The notes under the pieces are model-generated. The model ran no database searches and was not told the origin of the DNA. It saw only the letters and a program-made list of their open reading frames with translations. From the NCBI GenBank assembly GCA_002370555.1, contig AP014718.1, forward strand, positions 372,001 through 436,000: DNA of 64,000 nucleotides, in the 5' to 3' direction. Of the stretch, positions 38,915 through 49,034 are shown piece after piece. The translations under genes and the position numbers were made by a program. This stretch comes from Arthrobacter sp. Hiyo4. GTDB taxonomy: Bacteria > Actinomycetota > Actinomycetes > Actinomycetales > Micrococcaceae. How positions within the stretch are numbered: the first letter of the stretch is position 1; the number at the start of each line of letters is the position of its first letter.

Positions 38915-38930
38915 TGACAATCGGTTGCCA
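38915..38930. promoter_or_regulatory. LacI operator, island copy 2
   Basis: TGACAATCGGTTGCCA, 103 bp before the importer binding-protein start, inside the promoter gap 38840-39032. Extra half-sites GGCAA flank it. Confidence 0.8.
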
Positions 38931-39032
38931 AAGCTGGCAATTATGCGTATTCTGAATCTCGAAAGCCGGTGTGGTCCACGCCACATCGGCTGAATTCGCA
39001 ACTCTCACGTTCCACAGATTCAGGAGCCAACA

Positions 39033-40556
39033 ATGAAGTTAGGTCCCAAGGCGGCAGCAGCCGCCATTCTCGTCAGCGCAGGACTGGCGATGACCGCCTG
39101 CGGCGGCGGCGCAGGCACCGGCACGGCAGCAGCCAAGACAACGTCCCTGACTTTGGGCGCCGTTTCGGAAATCCGCTCCTGGGACCCGGCACAGGCCCAC
39201 GTTGGGCACGTCCTGCAGCCGTACCAGGCAGCGTATGACTCCCTGCTCCTGCGGCAGCCGGACGGCAAGCTCAGCCCCATGCTGGCCACCGAGTGGAAGT
39301 ACAACGAGACCAACACCAAGCTCACCGTTGAACTCCGCACGGACGTGACCTTCAGCGACGGCGCCAAGTTCGACGCCGAAGCGGCCAAGGCGAACCTGGA
39401 CCACTTCAAAAAGGCCAACGGTCCGCAGATGGCCCAGCTGACCGCGGTCGCCGACGTCGCAGTAGTGGACGCTGACACCATCGAACTGAACCTTAAGAGC
39501 CCGGACCCCTCGCTGGAGTTCTACCTCAGCCAGGCCGCCGGCCTGATGGGCAGCCCCAAGGCGCTGGGCACCGAAGCCATTAAGACCGAGCCCGTAGGCA
39601 GCGGCCCGTACGTCATGGACAAGGCCGCCACCGTCAAGGACTCGCAGTCTGTGTTCACCGCCCGCAAGGACTACTGGAACAAGGACCTCCAGAAGTTCCA
39701 GAAGGTCACCTTCAAGACCCTTATTGACCTGACCGCCCGCACCAACGCCCTGGTTTCGGGACAGATTGACGCCACCCTCCTGGATCCCAAGACCGGCAAG
39801 CAGGCCGAAGGCGCCAAGATGAAGTTGGTAGCCACCGAGGTGGACTGGCAGGGCCTCCTGTTGCTGGACCGAGACGGTACCAAGAACCCCGCACTGGCGA
39901 ACGTCAAGGTCCGCCAGGCCATCAACTACGCCTTTGACCGCAAGACAATTGTGGAACAGGTCCTCCTCGGCCAGGGCACCCCGACGTCGCAGCCGTTCGG
40001 CAAGGCCAGCGGGGCCTGGACCGAAGAGCTGGAGAACTACTACAGCTACGATCCGGCCAAGGCCAAGTCGCTCCTGAAGGAAGCCGGCTACGAGACCGGC
40101 GTCGTCCTCGACATCCCGTCGGTTCCGGGCTGGGAAACCCAGCTCGCAGTGATCAAGCAGCAGCTCGCGGACGTTGGAATCACCGTGAACATTGGTGCGG
40201 CCATCACCAACACCTTCACCACCGATGTCGCCGCCCAGAAGTTCACCACCATGTTCTTCTCCCTCTTCCAGGGTGAGCCGTGGGTTGCCACCAACCAGAT
40301 CATCTCCACGAAGGCCCTCTACAACCCGTTCAAGAACACCACGCCCGAGCTGCAGACGAAGATCGATGCCGTTGAGAAGGGCGGCAAGGACGCTGGCAAG
40401 CTGGCCCAGGAAGTGAACAAGTACGTGGTGGAGCAGGCCTGGTTCGCCCCGATGTTCCGCGTGAACCAGATGTACTACCACAACGCCAAGGTCACGGTGG
40501 AACCCCAGGTCCAGCAGGCCGTTCCCTCGATCTACAACTACTCGCCCGCCAAGTAA
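39033..40556 (+). CDS. Family 5 (peptide/oligosaccharide type) ABC substrate-binding lipoprotein
   Basis: 507 residues, intact. Lipoprotein signal AAAAAILVSAGLAMTACGGG. SBP_bac_5 blocks: SLTLGAVSEIRSWDPAQAHV, YDSLLLRQPDGKLSPMLATE, LRTDVTFSDGAKFDAEAAKA, EPVGSGPYVMDKAATVKD, VRQAINYAFDRKTIVEQVLL, PFGKASGAWTEELENYYSYD. The family binds peptides but also oligosaccharides and glycosides in soil bacteria. Placed inside a sugar-acid island under a LacI site, a glycoside ligand is likelier than a peptide (inference). Confidence 0.9.
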   Translation: MKLGPKAAAAAILVSAGLAMTACGGGAGTGTAAAKTTSLTLGAVSEIRSWDPAQAHVGHVLQPYQAAYDSLLLRQPDGKLSPMLATEWKYNETNTKLTVELRTDVTFSDGAKFDAEAAKANLDHFKKANGPQMAQLTAVADVAVVDADTIELNLKSPDPSLEFYLSQAAGLMGSPKALGTEAIKTEPVGSGPYVMDKAATVKDSQSVFTARKDYWNKDLQKFQKVTFKTLIDLTARTNALVSGQIDATLLDPKTGKQAEGAKMKLVATEVDWQGLLLLDRDGTKNPALANVKVRQAINYAFDRKTIVEQVLLGQGTPTSQPFGKASGAWTEELENYYSYDPAKAKSLLKEAGYETGVVLDIPSVPGWETQLAVIKQQLADVGITVNIGAAITNTFTTDVAAQKFTTMFFSLFQGEPWVATNQIISTKALYNPFKNTTPELQTKIDAVEKGGKDAGKLAQEVNKYVVEQAWFAPMFRVNQMYYHNAKVTVEPQVQQAVPSIYNYSPAK

Positions 40557-40562
40557 CCAGCA

Positions 40563-41502
40563 ATGATCACATTCATCCTTAAACGCCTCGGCAGCGGACT
40601 CGTAGTCCTGTTCGCCGTCTCGATCCTCGTCTTTTCCCTGCTCTATGTATCGAGCGGCAGCATTGCGCGGAACATCCTGGGCGACCAGGCCACGCCGGAC
40701 CAGCTGGCCGTGAAGGAAGCCGAATTGGGGCTCGACCAGCCCATCATCACCCGCTACTTCAGCTGGCTCACGGGCGCCCTGCAGGGGGACCTGGGCACAT
40801 CCTGGTTCACCTCTGAACCTGTCTCCAACGCCCTCGCCACGCGCATTCCGGTGACCATGACCATGGTGATTGCGGCCATGCTCCTGATCTCCGTCATCGC
40901 CACCCTCATCGGCGTCGCCGCGGCAGTAAAGCGCGGCTGGGTGGACCGTGTGGTCCAGATCGGTGCCATCATCGGCGATTCCGTCCCGGCTTTGTCATCG
41001 GCATCATCCTGGTGACCATACTTGCCATCCAGATGGGCATGTTCCCCGCCACCAGCACCATTTCCCCGGTGTCGGCGCGGACGACTGGGTCCTTTCCCTG
41101 ACCCTTCCGGTGATCGCTTTGCTGATCAACGGAGTGACCGGCGGTGCCCAGCAGATCCGTAGCGCCGTCATCAAGCAGCTCGAACGCGATTACGTGCGCA
41201 CACTGCGCAGCCGCGGCATCGGTGAGCGCGAGGTCCTGTTCAAGCACGTCCTTCGCAGCGCCGCTCCGGCCGGCCTGACCGTGCTCAGCCTTCAGCTGAT
41301 CGGAATGCTCGGCGGTGTGGTCATCATCGAGCAGATCTTTGCCCTACCCGGCATGGGGCCGCTGGCCGTAGCCGCCACCAGCCAGAGTGACCAGCCAGTG
41401 GTCATGGGCGTTGTTATGTACACCGTCGCCGTTGTCATTGTGGTCAACCTCATCGTTGACCTGCTCAACGGCTGGCTTAACCCGAAGGTGCGTGCCTCGT
41501 GA
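40563..41502 (+). CDS. ABC permease, DppB type, two frame breaks
   Basis: From ATG 40563: FILKRLGSGLVVLFAVSILV, the typical DppB start, then LSYVSS-like first loop and VTMTMVIAAMLLISVIATLI. Breaks near 40988 (GGC lacking a G) and 41069 split the middle; GFVIGIILVTILAIQMGMFP and GVGADDWVLSLTLPVIALLI resume. The EAA loop follows (RDYVRTLRSRGIGEREVLFK). It ends [17 protein letters not shown]. About 313 residues. It lies 6 bp after the binding-protein gene; the stop overlaps the next start. Confidence 0.88.
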
Positions 41503-43392
41503 CCGAGTCCGTCGAAACCTCAGCCCTGACACGCGCACCCGGTACGCCGGCACCGGGACGTTAGGCCAGACCGGAGCTGTCGTCCGGTCAACAGTCCTCA
41601 AACGGCTGTTCAAGAATCCAATGGGCATCATCTCCATTGCCATCCTTCTGGCAATGGCCAGCATGACCCTCTTCGCCGATGTCCTGGCCCCGTTCGATGA
41701 AAACTTCGCCAACATCTCCAAGACTCTCGCAGCCCCGGACGGGTTTAACATCCTGGGCACTGACAGCTCAGGCCGAGACGTCTGGAGCCGGTTGCTCTTC
41801 GGGGCGCAGCTGACGCTCAGCTCCGCGCTCCTTTGCGCCGCCGTCGCCATCGCGATCGGCCTGCCCGCCGGCCTCGTGGCCGGCTACTACGCCGGCAAGT
41901 TCGAAGCCGTCTCCAACTGGGTTGTCAGCATCCTCATGAGCCTCCCCGGCCTGATCGTCCTGCTGACCATCCGGGCCGCTTTCGGTCCGTCAGTGTGGAT
42001 TGCCATGATCGCGTTCGGTGTGCTGATCAGCCCGTCCTACTTCCGCCTGACGCGCTCAGCGGTCCAGTCGGTCCGCAACGAGCTCTACGTTGATGCCGCG
42101 CGGGTCTCCGGGCTCTCAGACCTCAGCATCATCACCCGCCACATCTTCTCCGTGGTCCGCGCGCCCATCATCATCCAAACGGCCGCGATCGCCGGCGTCG
42201 CCATCGCCATCCAGTCCGGACTCGAGTTCCTGGGCCTGGGCGATCCGGCCAAAGCCACCTGGGGTGTGATGCTCAGCGAAGGATTCAAGAACGTCTACCT
42301 CACCCCGACGCTGCTCTTCTGGCCTGCATTGGCCATGGCTCTGACCATCGGTGCCCTTGTCCTCCTGGGCAACGCCATCCGCGACGCCCTGGAAGACGGC
42401 GAAAAGATCAAGCACCGTAGGAAGGTCCGGACGAAAAGCACGACGGCGGCACCCGCCGTTGGTGCCGCAGCCACGCGGGCAGCACGAAAGACTGCCGCCG
42501 CCGTCGAAGCCGGAACCGAACACCATCTCGTCAAGGTGACCAATCTCGGCGTCGGCTACCCCAGGCAGACGGCACCATCAAGAAAGTGGTGGACGACGTC
42601 TCCTTCCACGTTGACCGCGGCGAAATCCTCGGCATCGTGGGCGAATCCGGCTCGGGTAAATCCCAGACCGCCTTCTCCATCCTGGGCCTGCTGCCGGACA
42701 CTGCACGCATCGTGGGCGGGGCCATCCAGTTCGATGGCAACTACACCGTCGCTCCAGGCGACGAAAAGGTCAGCCAGGAACGCCTGTCCAAGCTGCGCGG
42801 CAAGCGGATTTCCTATATCCCGCAGGAACCCATGAGCAACCTTGACCCGGCGTTCACCATCGGCTATCAGCTGGTCACGCCCATGGTGCGGGTCCTGGGC
42901 ATCTCCAAGGCCGAAGCCACCACGCGGGCCATGAAACTGCTCTCCGACGTCGGCATTGTCAGCCCGGACCGGACCTTCAAGGCCTACCCGCACGAGGTCT
43001 CCGGCGGCATGGCCCAGCGCGTGCTGATCGCCGGTGCCATCAGCTGCGAACCGGACCTGATCATTGCCGATGAGCCCACCACGGCTCTGGACGTCACGGT
43101 CCAGGCCGATGTCCTGGACCTCATCCGTGACCTTCAGCGCCGGCTCGGCGTCGGCGTCATCCTGGTGACCCACAACTTCGGCGTGGTGGCTGACCTATGC
43201 GACCGTGTTGTGGTCATGCAGAACGGCCGGCTGGTGGAGGAAGGGCCCATGCGGGAGATCCTGCGCGAACCGAAGGAACGCTATACCCAGACCCTGCTGG
43301 CTTCGATGCTGGAAGGCAAGGAACCCATGACCATGCTGGTGTCCACTGCGTCATCAACGGCGCCATCAACTGCCAAGGAGAACGTACTGTGA
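41499..43392 (+). CDS. Fused ABC permease (DppC) and ATPase (DppD), two frame breaks
   Basis: One reading encodes both subunits. Residues about 1-300: DppC permease ([43 protein letters not shown] loop [37 protein letters not shown]). A linker of about 45 residues rich in Lys, Arg, Thr and Ala runs in the same frame into [12 protein letters not shown]. The ATPase has Walker [17 protein letters not shown]-loop [12 protein letters not shown], signature VSGGMAQRV, Walker [14 protein letters not shown] and [10 protein letters not shown]. Breaks near 41562 and 42563 lack one base each; neither lies at the domain joint, so the fusion appears real. Confidence 0.88.
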
Positions 43393-44292
43393 CCGAAACT
43401 GCAGCCTTGCGCGCCGCGGAATCAGCGCCGGCACGCCAAGAACTTCTTCGGGTGGATCACCTGGTGGTGGAGTACGCCGGCAAAGGGTTCCGGGCACGGA
43501 AATTCCGTGCCCTGACGGACATCAACATCAGCATCGGCCAGGGCGAGACCCTGGGCCTGGTGGGGGAGTCGGGCTCCGGCAAGACCACCCTGGGCCGGGC
43601 CGTGCTGGGGCTCGCCCCGGTGAGCGGCGGCACGATCACCTTCGAAGGCCAGGACATCAGCCAGGCCACCCGCAAGGAGCGCCGTGTCCTCAGCCGCGAC
43701 ATGCAGGTGGTCTTCCAGGATCCGTACACCTCCTTGAACCCCGCCCTGGAGATCGGTGACATCCTTGCCGAACCGCTGGGCGTCCAGGGCATGGAGCAGG
43801 CAGCAGCCAAGAAGCGTGTCAAAGAACTCCTGGACCAGGTCGGCTTGCCGTCGGACGCCATCCACCGTCTCCCGCGGGAGTTCAGCGGCGGCCAGCGCCA
43901 ACGCGTGGCCATCGCCCGTGCACTGGCACTGTCCCCGAAGCTCATCGTCTGTGATGAGCCTGTCAGTGCCCTGGACCTCTCCACCCAGGCCCGTGTCCTG
44001 GATCTGTTCCTGCAGATCCAGAAGGACACCGGCGTGTCCTACCTTTTTGTCTCCCACGACCTTGACGTGGTCCGCCACATCAGCCACCGTGTAGCCGTCA
44101 TGTACCGTGGAGAAATTGTGGAGCAGGGCCGGCCGACGTCGTCACCCGCGCCCCGAACACCCCTACACCCAGCGGCTGCTCCTCGCTTCCCCGGTGCCGG
44201 ACCCGGACCGCCAGGAGAAGCGCCGTGCTGACCGTCACCGGCTGATGGAAGAGCAGCACATGCAGGCCGAACAGGCTGGCGTCCCCTCCTAA
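43389..44292 (+). CDS. ABC ATPase, DppF type, two frame breaks near the end
   Basis: From GTG 43389 (GTGA overlap). Walker [22 protein letters not shown]-loop VVFQDPYTSLNPALEIGDI, signature EFSGGQRQRVAIARALAL, Walker B LIVCDEPVSALDLSTQARVL, switch His FVSHDLDVVRHIS. Breaks near 44130 (GGGCCGGCC should be GGGCCCGGCC) and 44152 hide the oligopeptide-type tail PEHPYTQRLLLASPVPDPDR. About 301 residues. Second ATPase of the importer, paired with the fused ATPase upstream. Confidence 0.9.
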
Positions 44293-44338
44293 GGCCGGAC
44301 CAGACTTTATACAACAGCGAACAATCCATGGAGGAAAA

Positions 44339-45199
44339 GTGGCCAAAATTGGCGTACAGGCAATGATGCTGAAGGACAGCTTCACCGAGATCGGGGCGTT
44401 CGAAACGCTCCGTAAGGTCAGCGGCATCGGCTACAACGCCGTCGAGATCTCCCAGATCCCGATGACACCGGAGAACGTCGCTGAGTTGGACCGATCCCGC
44501 AGCGAGCTGGGCATGGATATCGCGGCCTTGTCCGTGGCCATGGAGACCCCCAAAGGCCGGCCCGGCGACTCCCTGGCGGAGCACTTCGACAAGATCGTCG
44601 AGGACGCTAAGCGCCTGGATTCAAGGCTGCTGCGGATCGGCATGCTGCCGTTCGCCGCGATGAAGTCGATCGGCGCCGTCGTTGACTTCGCCAAGCAGGC
44701 CAACGAATACGCCGAACGGCTGCAGGAGCAGGGCCTGGGCCTGTATTACCACAACCACCACATCGAGTTCGCGAAGTTCGATGGCAAGTACATGCTGGAC
44801 ATTATCGCCGAGAACTCCCCGGCCATGGGCATGGAAATCGACGTGCACTGGGTGCAGCGCGGCGGCCTGGATCCGGTCCGTACGCTCGAAAAGTACGCAG
44901 GCCGGACAGCCATGGTCCACCTTAAGGACTACCGCATCGGCGAACTGCCCGAGTCCGCCTTCGGGATGCTGGACTCAGGGGACGTCGCCGGATTCATGGC
45001 GGAGTTCAAGAACGTCGTCCAGTTCGCCGAGGTGGGCGAAGGCAACCTCGATTTCGCCTCCATCATCCTTGCCGCGCAGGCTGCCGGCGCGCAGTACCTG
45101 CTGGTGGAGCAGGATGAACTCTATGGCCGCACGGTTTGGGAAGCGCTGCAGACCTCCTACGACAACCTGGTTGCACTAGGACAGTCCGAACTCTTCTAA
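44339..45199 (+). CDS. Sugar phosphate isomerase/epimerase-type TIM barrel, copy 2
   Basis: 286 residues from GTG 44339 (ribosome-binding site GGAGG). Inosose-dehydratase-like barrel: KIGVQAMMLKDSFTEIGAFE, YNAVEISQIPMTPENVAELD, YYHNHHIEFAKFDGKYMLD (HNHHIEF metal/base loop), MGMEIDVHWVQRGGLDPVRT (metal Asp), MVHLKDYRIGELPES (His) and VEQDELYGRT (Glu). It is a different subfamily from copy 1. It lies 46 bp after the importer ATPase and 61 bp before a second Gfo/Idh gene, repeating the pairing seen at 37-38.8 kb. Confidence 0.85.
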   Translation: MAKIGVQAMMLKDSFTEIGAFETLRKVSGIGYNAVEISQIPMTPENVAELDRSRSELGMDIAALSVAMETPKGRPGDSLAEHFDKIVEDAKRLDSRLLRIGMLPFAAMKSIGAVVDFAKQANEYAERLQEQGLGLYYHNHHIEFAKFDGKYMLDIIAENSPAMGMEIDVHWVQRGGLDPVRTLEKYAGRTAMVHLKDYRIGELPESAFGMLDSGDVAGFMAEFKNVVQFAEVGEGNLDFASIILAAQAAGAQYLLVEQDELYGRTVWEALQTSYDNLVALGQSELF

Positions 45200-45260
45200 G
45201 CGGACCCATTTCCACCATCTGGTTTCGACAAGCTCAACCAACGAAAAAGGACTAATAACT

Positions 45261-46425
45261 GTGAGCAAGAAAGTACGCCTCGGCATCATCGGCCTGGGCC
45301 AGCAGGGCGGCGCCTACGCCAAGTTCATCACGGACGGCATGGTCCCCAACATGATGATCGGAGCCATCTGCGACACCGATCCGGCCAAGAAGGAACTTGC
45401 CTCCTCCACATACCCCGACGCCCCTTCTATGACGACTACATCGCCATGCTCGAAAGCGGCGACGTTGACGCCGTTGTGACCTGCGTTCCGCACTTCCTGC
45501 ACCCCGAGATGGGCATCGAGACCCTCAAGCGCAACATCCACGCGCTGGTGGAGAAGCCTGCGGGCGTCTACACCAAGCAGGTCAAGGAACTGAACGAATT
45601 CGCCGCCTCCAAGCCCGAGCTTTCCTTCGGCATCATGTTCAACCAGCGCAACAACCCGCTGTACAAGAAGCTCAAGGAAATCGTCGAAAACGGTGAGATC
45701 GGGAAGATCCGCCGCAGCAACTGGATCATCACCAACTGGTGGCGTCCGCAGGGCTACTACAACTCCAGCGAATGGCGTGCGACGTGGGGCGGCGAAGGCG
45801 GCGGCGTCCTGGTCAACCAGGCGCCGCACCAGCTGGACCTGTGGCAGTGGATCTGCGGCGTGCCGAAGTCCGTCTACGCGAAGGTGGCTTTCGGCTTCCG
45901 CCGCGACATCGCCGTCGAAGATGAAGTAACCGCGGTGGTTGACTACGGAGACGGCGTCACCGGCGTTTTTGTCACCGCCACGCACGACCTGACCGGGACC
46001 GACCGCTTCGAGATCCTCGGCGACCAGGGCAAGATCGTCGTCGAGGGCAGCAAGACCGCCACCGTGACGCGCCTGCACAAGCCCGAGCGAGAACTCAGCG
46101 ACGGCATGGGCATGGACGATGTCCGCAAGCTCTTTATGGGCCAGCTGAACCCGGAGCAGTACTACACCTCCGAGGTCATTGAGTTCGAGTCCGCTTGGGG
46201 TGCCCAGCACTCCGGTGTCCTGGAGAACTTCGCCGCCAACATCCTGGACGGCACACCGCTGCTGGCCCGGGCTCGGACGGCATCAACGGAGTCCGCCTGG
46301 CCAACGCCATCCACCTCTCCGCCTGGACCGGCAAGGAAGTTGGACTGGACTTCGACGAGAACGAGTTCCTCGCCGAGCTCAACAAGCGCATCGCCGAAGA
46401 GGGCAAGTTCCCGCAGCGCGCGTAG
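45261..46425 (+). CDS. Gfo/Idh/MocA-family oxidoreductase, copy 2, two frame breaks
   Basis: Starts at GTG 45261: LGIIGLGQQGGAYAKFITDG, AICDTDPAKKE; one C missing near 45425 then FYDDYIAMLESGDVDAVVTC, HALVEKPAGVYTKQVKELNE (EKP Lys), MFNQRNNPLYKKLKEIVENG, WRPQGYYNSSEWRATWGGEG, GGVLVNQAPHQLDLWQWICG (active-site His). One G missing near 46273; end GSDGINGVRLANAIHLSAWT to PQRA, TAG 46423. About 388 residues, the longer subfamily that acts on glycosides or inositols. Coupled with TIM-barrel copy 2. Confidence 0.88.
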
Positions 46426-46486
46426 CGTCCGGAGTGAGTAGCGGAGCTGAGACCCGCTTAGGGAGTTTCCTCGTTAGGATGGGGCG

Positions 46487-47546
46487 GTGACTGAACCCCA
46501 AGCGCCGGACACTGCCCATCAACGGGTTCGGTCAAAAAGCATGGCCGTGACGGCAAATCCAACGCGACCATCTACGACATCGCCAAGCTGGCCGGCGTCA
46601 ACGCGTCCACGGTTTCCCGGGCGCTCAGCAAGCCGGGCAGGGTCAGCTCCAAAACACAGAAGCTCATCGAAGATGCGGCCGCCGAGCTGAACTACCAGGT
46701 CAATCCGTTCGCGCGCGCCCTTCCCACGGGCAAGACCAATACGTTCGGCCTCATCGTCGCGGACATTACCAACCCCACCTTCTTTGACATCATCCGCGGC
46801 GCCGAGACCACCGCAACCAGCCGGGACTACACCCTGGTGCTCGCCGAGTCGGCGGAGTCCTCCGCAACTGAACTGACTGCCGCCCGGCGGCTCATGGCCA
46901 CCGTGGACGGCCTTATTCTGGCGAGTCCGCGCATGGACGATGACAACATCCGCGCCCTGGCCCAGGACAAACCCGTGGTGGTCATCAACCGCGAAGTCGA
47001 CGGCGTGCCGTGCGTGGTGCCGGACGTTAACAAGGGGATCAGCGAGGCGGTCCGCAGCCTGGCCGCCAACGGCCACACGAAGGTTGCCTATGTGGCGGGG
47101 CCCCGGAATCCTGGATGTCCGAACGCCGGTGGGAAGGTGTGCAGGCAGCCTGCGAATGGTCCCGGCTCGAGGCGGTGCGGCTTGAATCCAGCAAACCAAC
47201 GGTCGACGGCGGCCGGAAGACTGCGCGTGATGTCCGCGCCAGCGGTGCCACCGCGGTCCTGACGTACAACGACCTGCTGGCCATCGGGCTCATGCAGGAG
47301 CTCCAGGCCGCCGGCGTGGTGGTGCCCGATGACATCAGCATCGTCGGCTTCGACGACATCTTCGGCGCGGATTTCACCACACCGCCGCTGACCACAGTGC
47401 GTTCGCCGCTGGGGGAGTGCGGCGAGGCAGCCGCGAAACGCCTGCTGGACTTTCTTCACGGAAGCGGGGAACAGGCCGGCACCTTGAGCGTCGAGACTGA
47501 GCTGGTGCTGCGCGGGTCCAGCGGTCGGATCCTGCCCGCGAAGTGA
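46487..47546 (+). CDS. LacI-family regulator, second island copy, two frame breaks
   Basis: GTG 46487. After a missing G near 46552 the helix-turn-helix reads ATIYDIAKLAGVNASTVSRA, then VADITNPTFFDIIRGAETTA and GHTKVAYVAGPRNP; one base missing near 47111, then WMSERRWEGVQAACEWSRLE and IVGFDDIFGADFTTPPLTTV. About 353 residues. Paralogue of the regulator at 35732. It lies 81 bp before uxaC, with the operator TGGCAACCGGTTGACA between, so it may regulate the uronate genes and the island jointly. Confidence 0.88.
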
Positions 47547-47582
47547 GTCCTGGCATGGCCGAGCCAAGCATTTGGCAAATCA

Positions 47583-47598
47583 TGGCAACCGGTTGACA
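47583..47598. promoter_or_regulatory. LacI operator, island copy 3
   Basis: TGGCAACCGGTTGACA, 30 bp before the uxaC start and 37 bp after the LacI stop; half-sites TTGGCAA and GTTGCC flank it. Position suits repression of uxaC-uxuB. Confidence 0.82.
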
Positions 47599-47627
47599 AA
47601 ACCCGTTGCCGGGCAGATTATTGATTT

Positions 47628-49034
47628 ATGTCACAGTCGATTGCTGCCAACCCAGACAGGCTCCTGCCCGCCGACCCAGGAACCCGCAGCATTGCGCGGG
47701 ATCTCCTGGCGCACGTACAGGACCTCCCCATCATCTCCCCGCATGGCCACGTTGACGCCGCCGTCATCGAGCACAACACGCCGTTTCCTGACCCGGCAGC
47801 GCTGCTTGTCAGCCCGGACCACTACGTCACACGCCTGATCCACGCCAACGGCGCCCCCTTAGACAAGCTGCGGGCCGGCGGTCCCACTACGCCCGAGTCA
47901 CGCGAAATCTGGCGCACGTTCGTGGATGCCTGGCCGCTATTCGAGGGCACGGCCTCCGGTTACTGGCTGCGGAATCAGTTCGACAATGTCTTCAACCTGG
48001 GCGCAGACCTGGGCGAGATGTCCGCTGATGCCAGCTATGACGCCATCGCCGCCAAGCTCGTGGAGCCCGGCTTCCGTCCCCGCCAGCTTTTCAAGGACTT
48101 CAACATCGAGGTCCTGGCCACCACGGACGATCCCCTGGACAACCTCGCCAGCCACAAGGTCATCGCCGAGGACGCCACCTTCAACGGCCGCGTCCTGCCG
48201 ACGTTCCGCCCGGACGCCTACCTCAATATCGCGCACCCCACCTGGAGCGCCAACGTTGACCGCCTGATCGAAGCCGCCGGTGACGGCGCCAACGGCTACG
48301 CGGGCTACGTTACGGCCTTGGAAAACCGCCGCCGCTACTTCGTGGAGCACGGCGCAGTCTCGGCGGACCACGGTGTGGCCACCCCGGCAACGCTCAAGCT
48401 GGACCGCGCCGAAGCCGAGCGCATCTTCGAGCTCGCCCGCGCCGGCAAGGCTACCGCCGAGGACCGCAACACCTTCGAAGCCCACATGATGTACCAGATG
48501 GGCCGTATGTCGGTAGAGGACGGGCTGGTCATGACCATCCACCCGGGCTCGTTCCGGAACCACCACACGCCCACGTTCGAGGCCTTCGGCGCGGACACCG
48601 GCCACGACATCCCGTTCGCCACCAACTACACCGAGGCCATCCGGCCGCTGCTGCAGGACTTCGGCACAGCCAAGGACTTCCACCTGGTGCTGTTTACCCT
48701 GGACGAGACCGTGTTTTCCCGCGAGCTGGCGCCGCTGGCCGGTTTCTACCCATCCGTCTACCTCGGCGCACCCTGGTGGTTCCTGGACGCCCCGGATGCC
48801 ATGCTCCGGTTCCGCTCCGCAGTGACCGAAACGGCCGGCTTCTCCCGTTCCTCCGGTTTCATCGACGACACCAGGGCCTTCTGCTCCATCCCCGCCCGCC
48901 ACGATGCGTCCCGCCGGATCGAAGCTTCCTTCCTGGCCCGCCTCGTGGCCGAGCACCGAGTCAGTGAGGACCGCGCCCACGAGATCATCGTGGATACCGT
49001 CGATTCCTCCCCGCGAAGGGTTTTCAAACTGTGA
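47628..49034 (+). CDS. uxaC: Glucuronate isomerase
   Basis: 468 residues, intact. UxaC fold of the amidohydrolase superfamily: metal His pair in IISPHGHVDAAV (residues 39 and 41), LFKDFNIEVLATTDDPLDNL, MTIHPGSFRNHHTPTFEAFG with TGHDIPFATNYTEAIRPLLQ, and GAPWWFLDAPDAMLRFRSAV. Converts D-glucuronate to D-fructuronate or galacturonate to tagaturonate. First gene behind the operator; its stop overlaps the GTG of uxuB. Confidence 0.95.
   Translation: MSQSIAANPDRLLPADPGTRSIARDLLAHVQDLPIISPHGHVDAAVIEHNTPFPDPAALLVSPDHYVTRLIHANGAPLDKLRAGGPTTPESREIWRTFVDAWPLFEGTASGYWLRNQFDNVFNLGADLGEMSADASYDAIAAKLVEPGFRPRQLFKDFNIEVLATTDDPLDNLASHKVIAEDATFNGRVLPTFRPDAYLNIAHPTWSANVDRLIEAAGDGANGYAGYVTALENRRRYFVEHGAVSADHGVATPATLKLDRAEAERIFELARAGKATAEDRNTFEAHMMYQMGRMSVEDGLVMTIHPGSFRNHHTPTFEAFGADTGHDIPFATNYTEAIRPLLQDFGTAKDFHLVLFTLDETVFSRELAPLAGFYPSVYLGAPWWFLDAPDAMLRFRSAVTETAGFSRSSGFIDDTRAFCSIPARHDASRRIEASFLARLVAEHRVSEDRAHEIIVDTVDSSPRRVFKL

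Noticed and set aside
39039-40481. 480-residue minus-strand ORF opposite the binding protein
   Set aside because: Complement shadow of an intact, clearly recognisable SBP_bac_5 gene.
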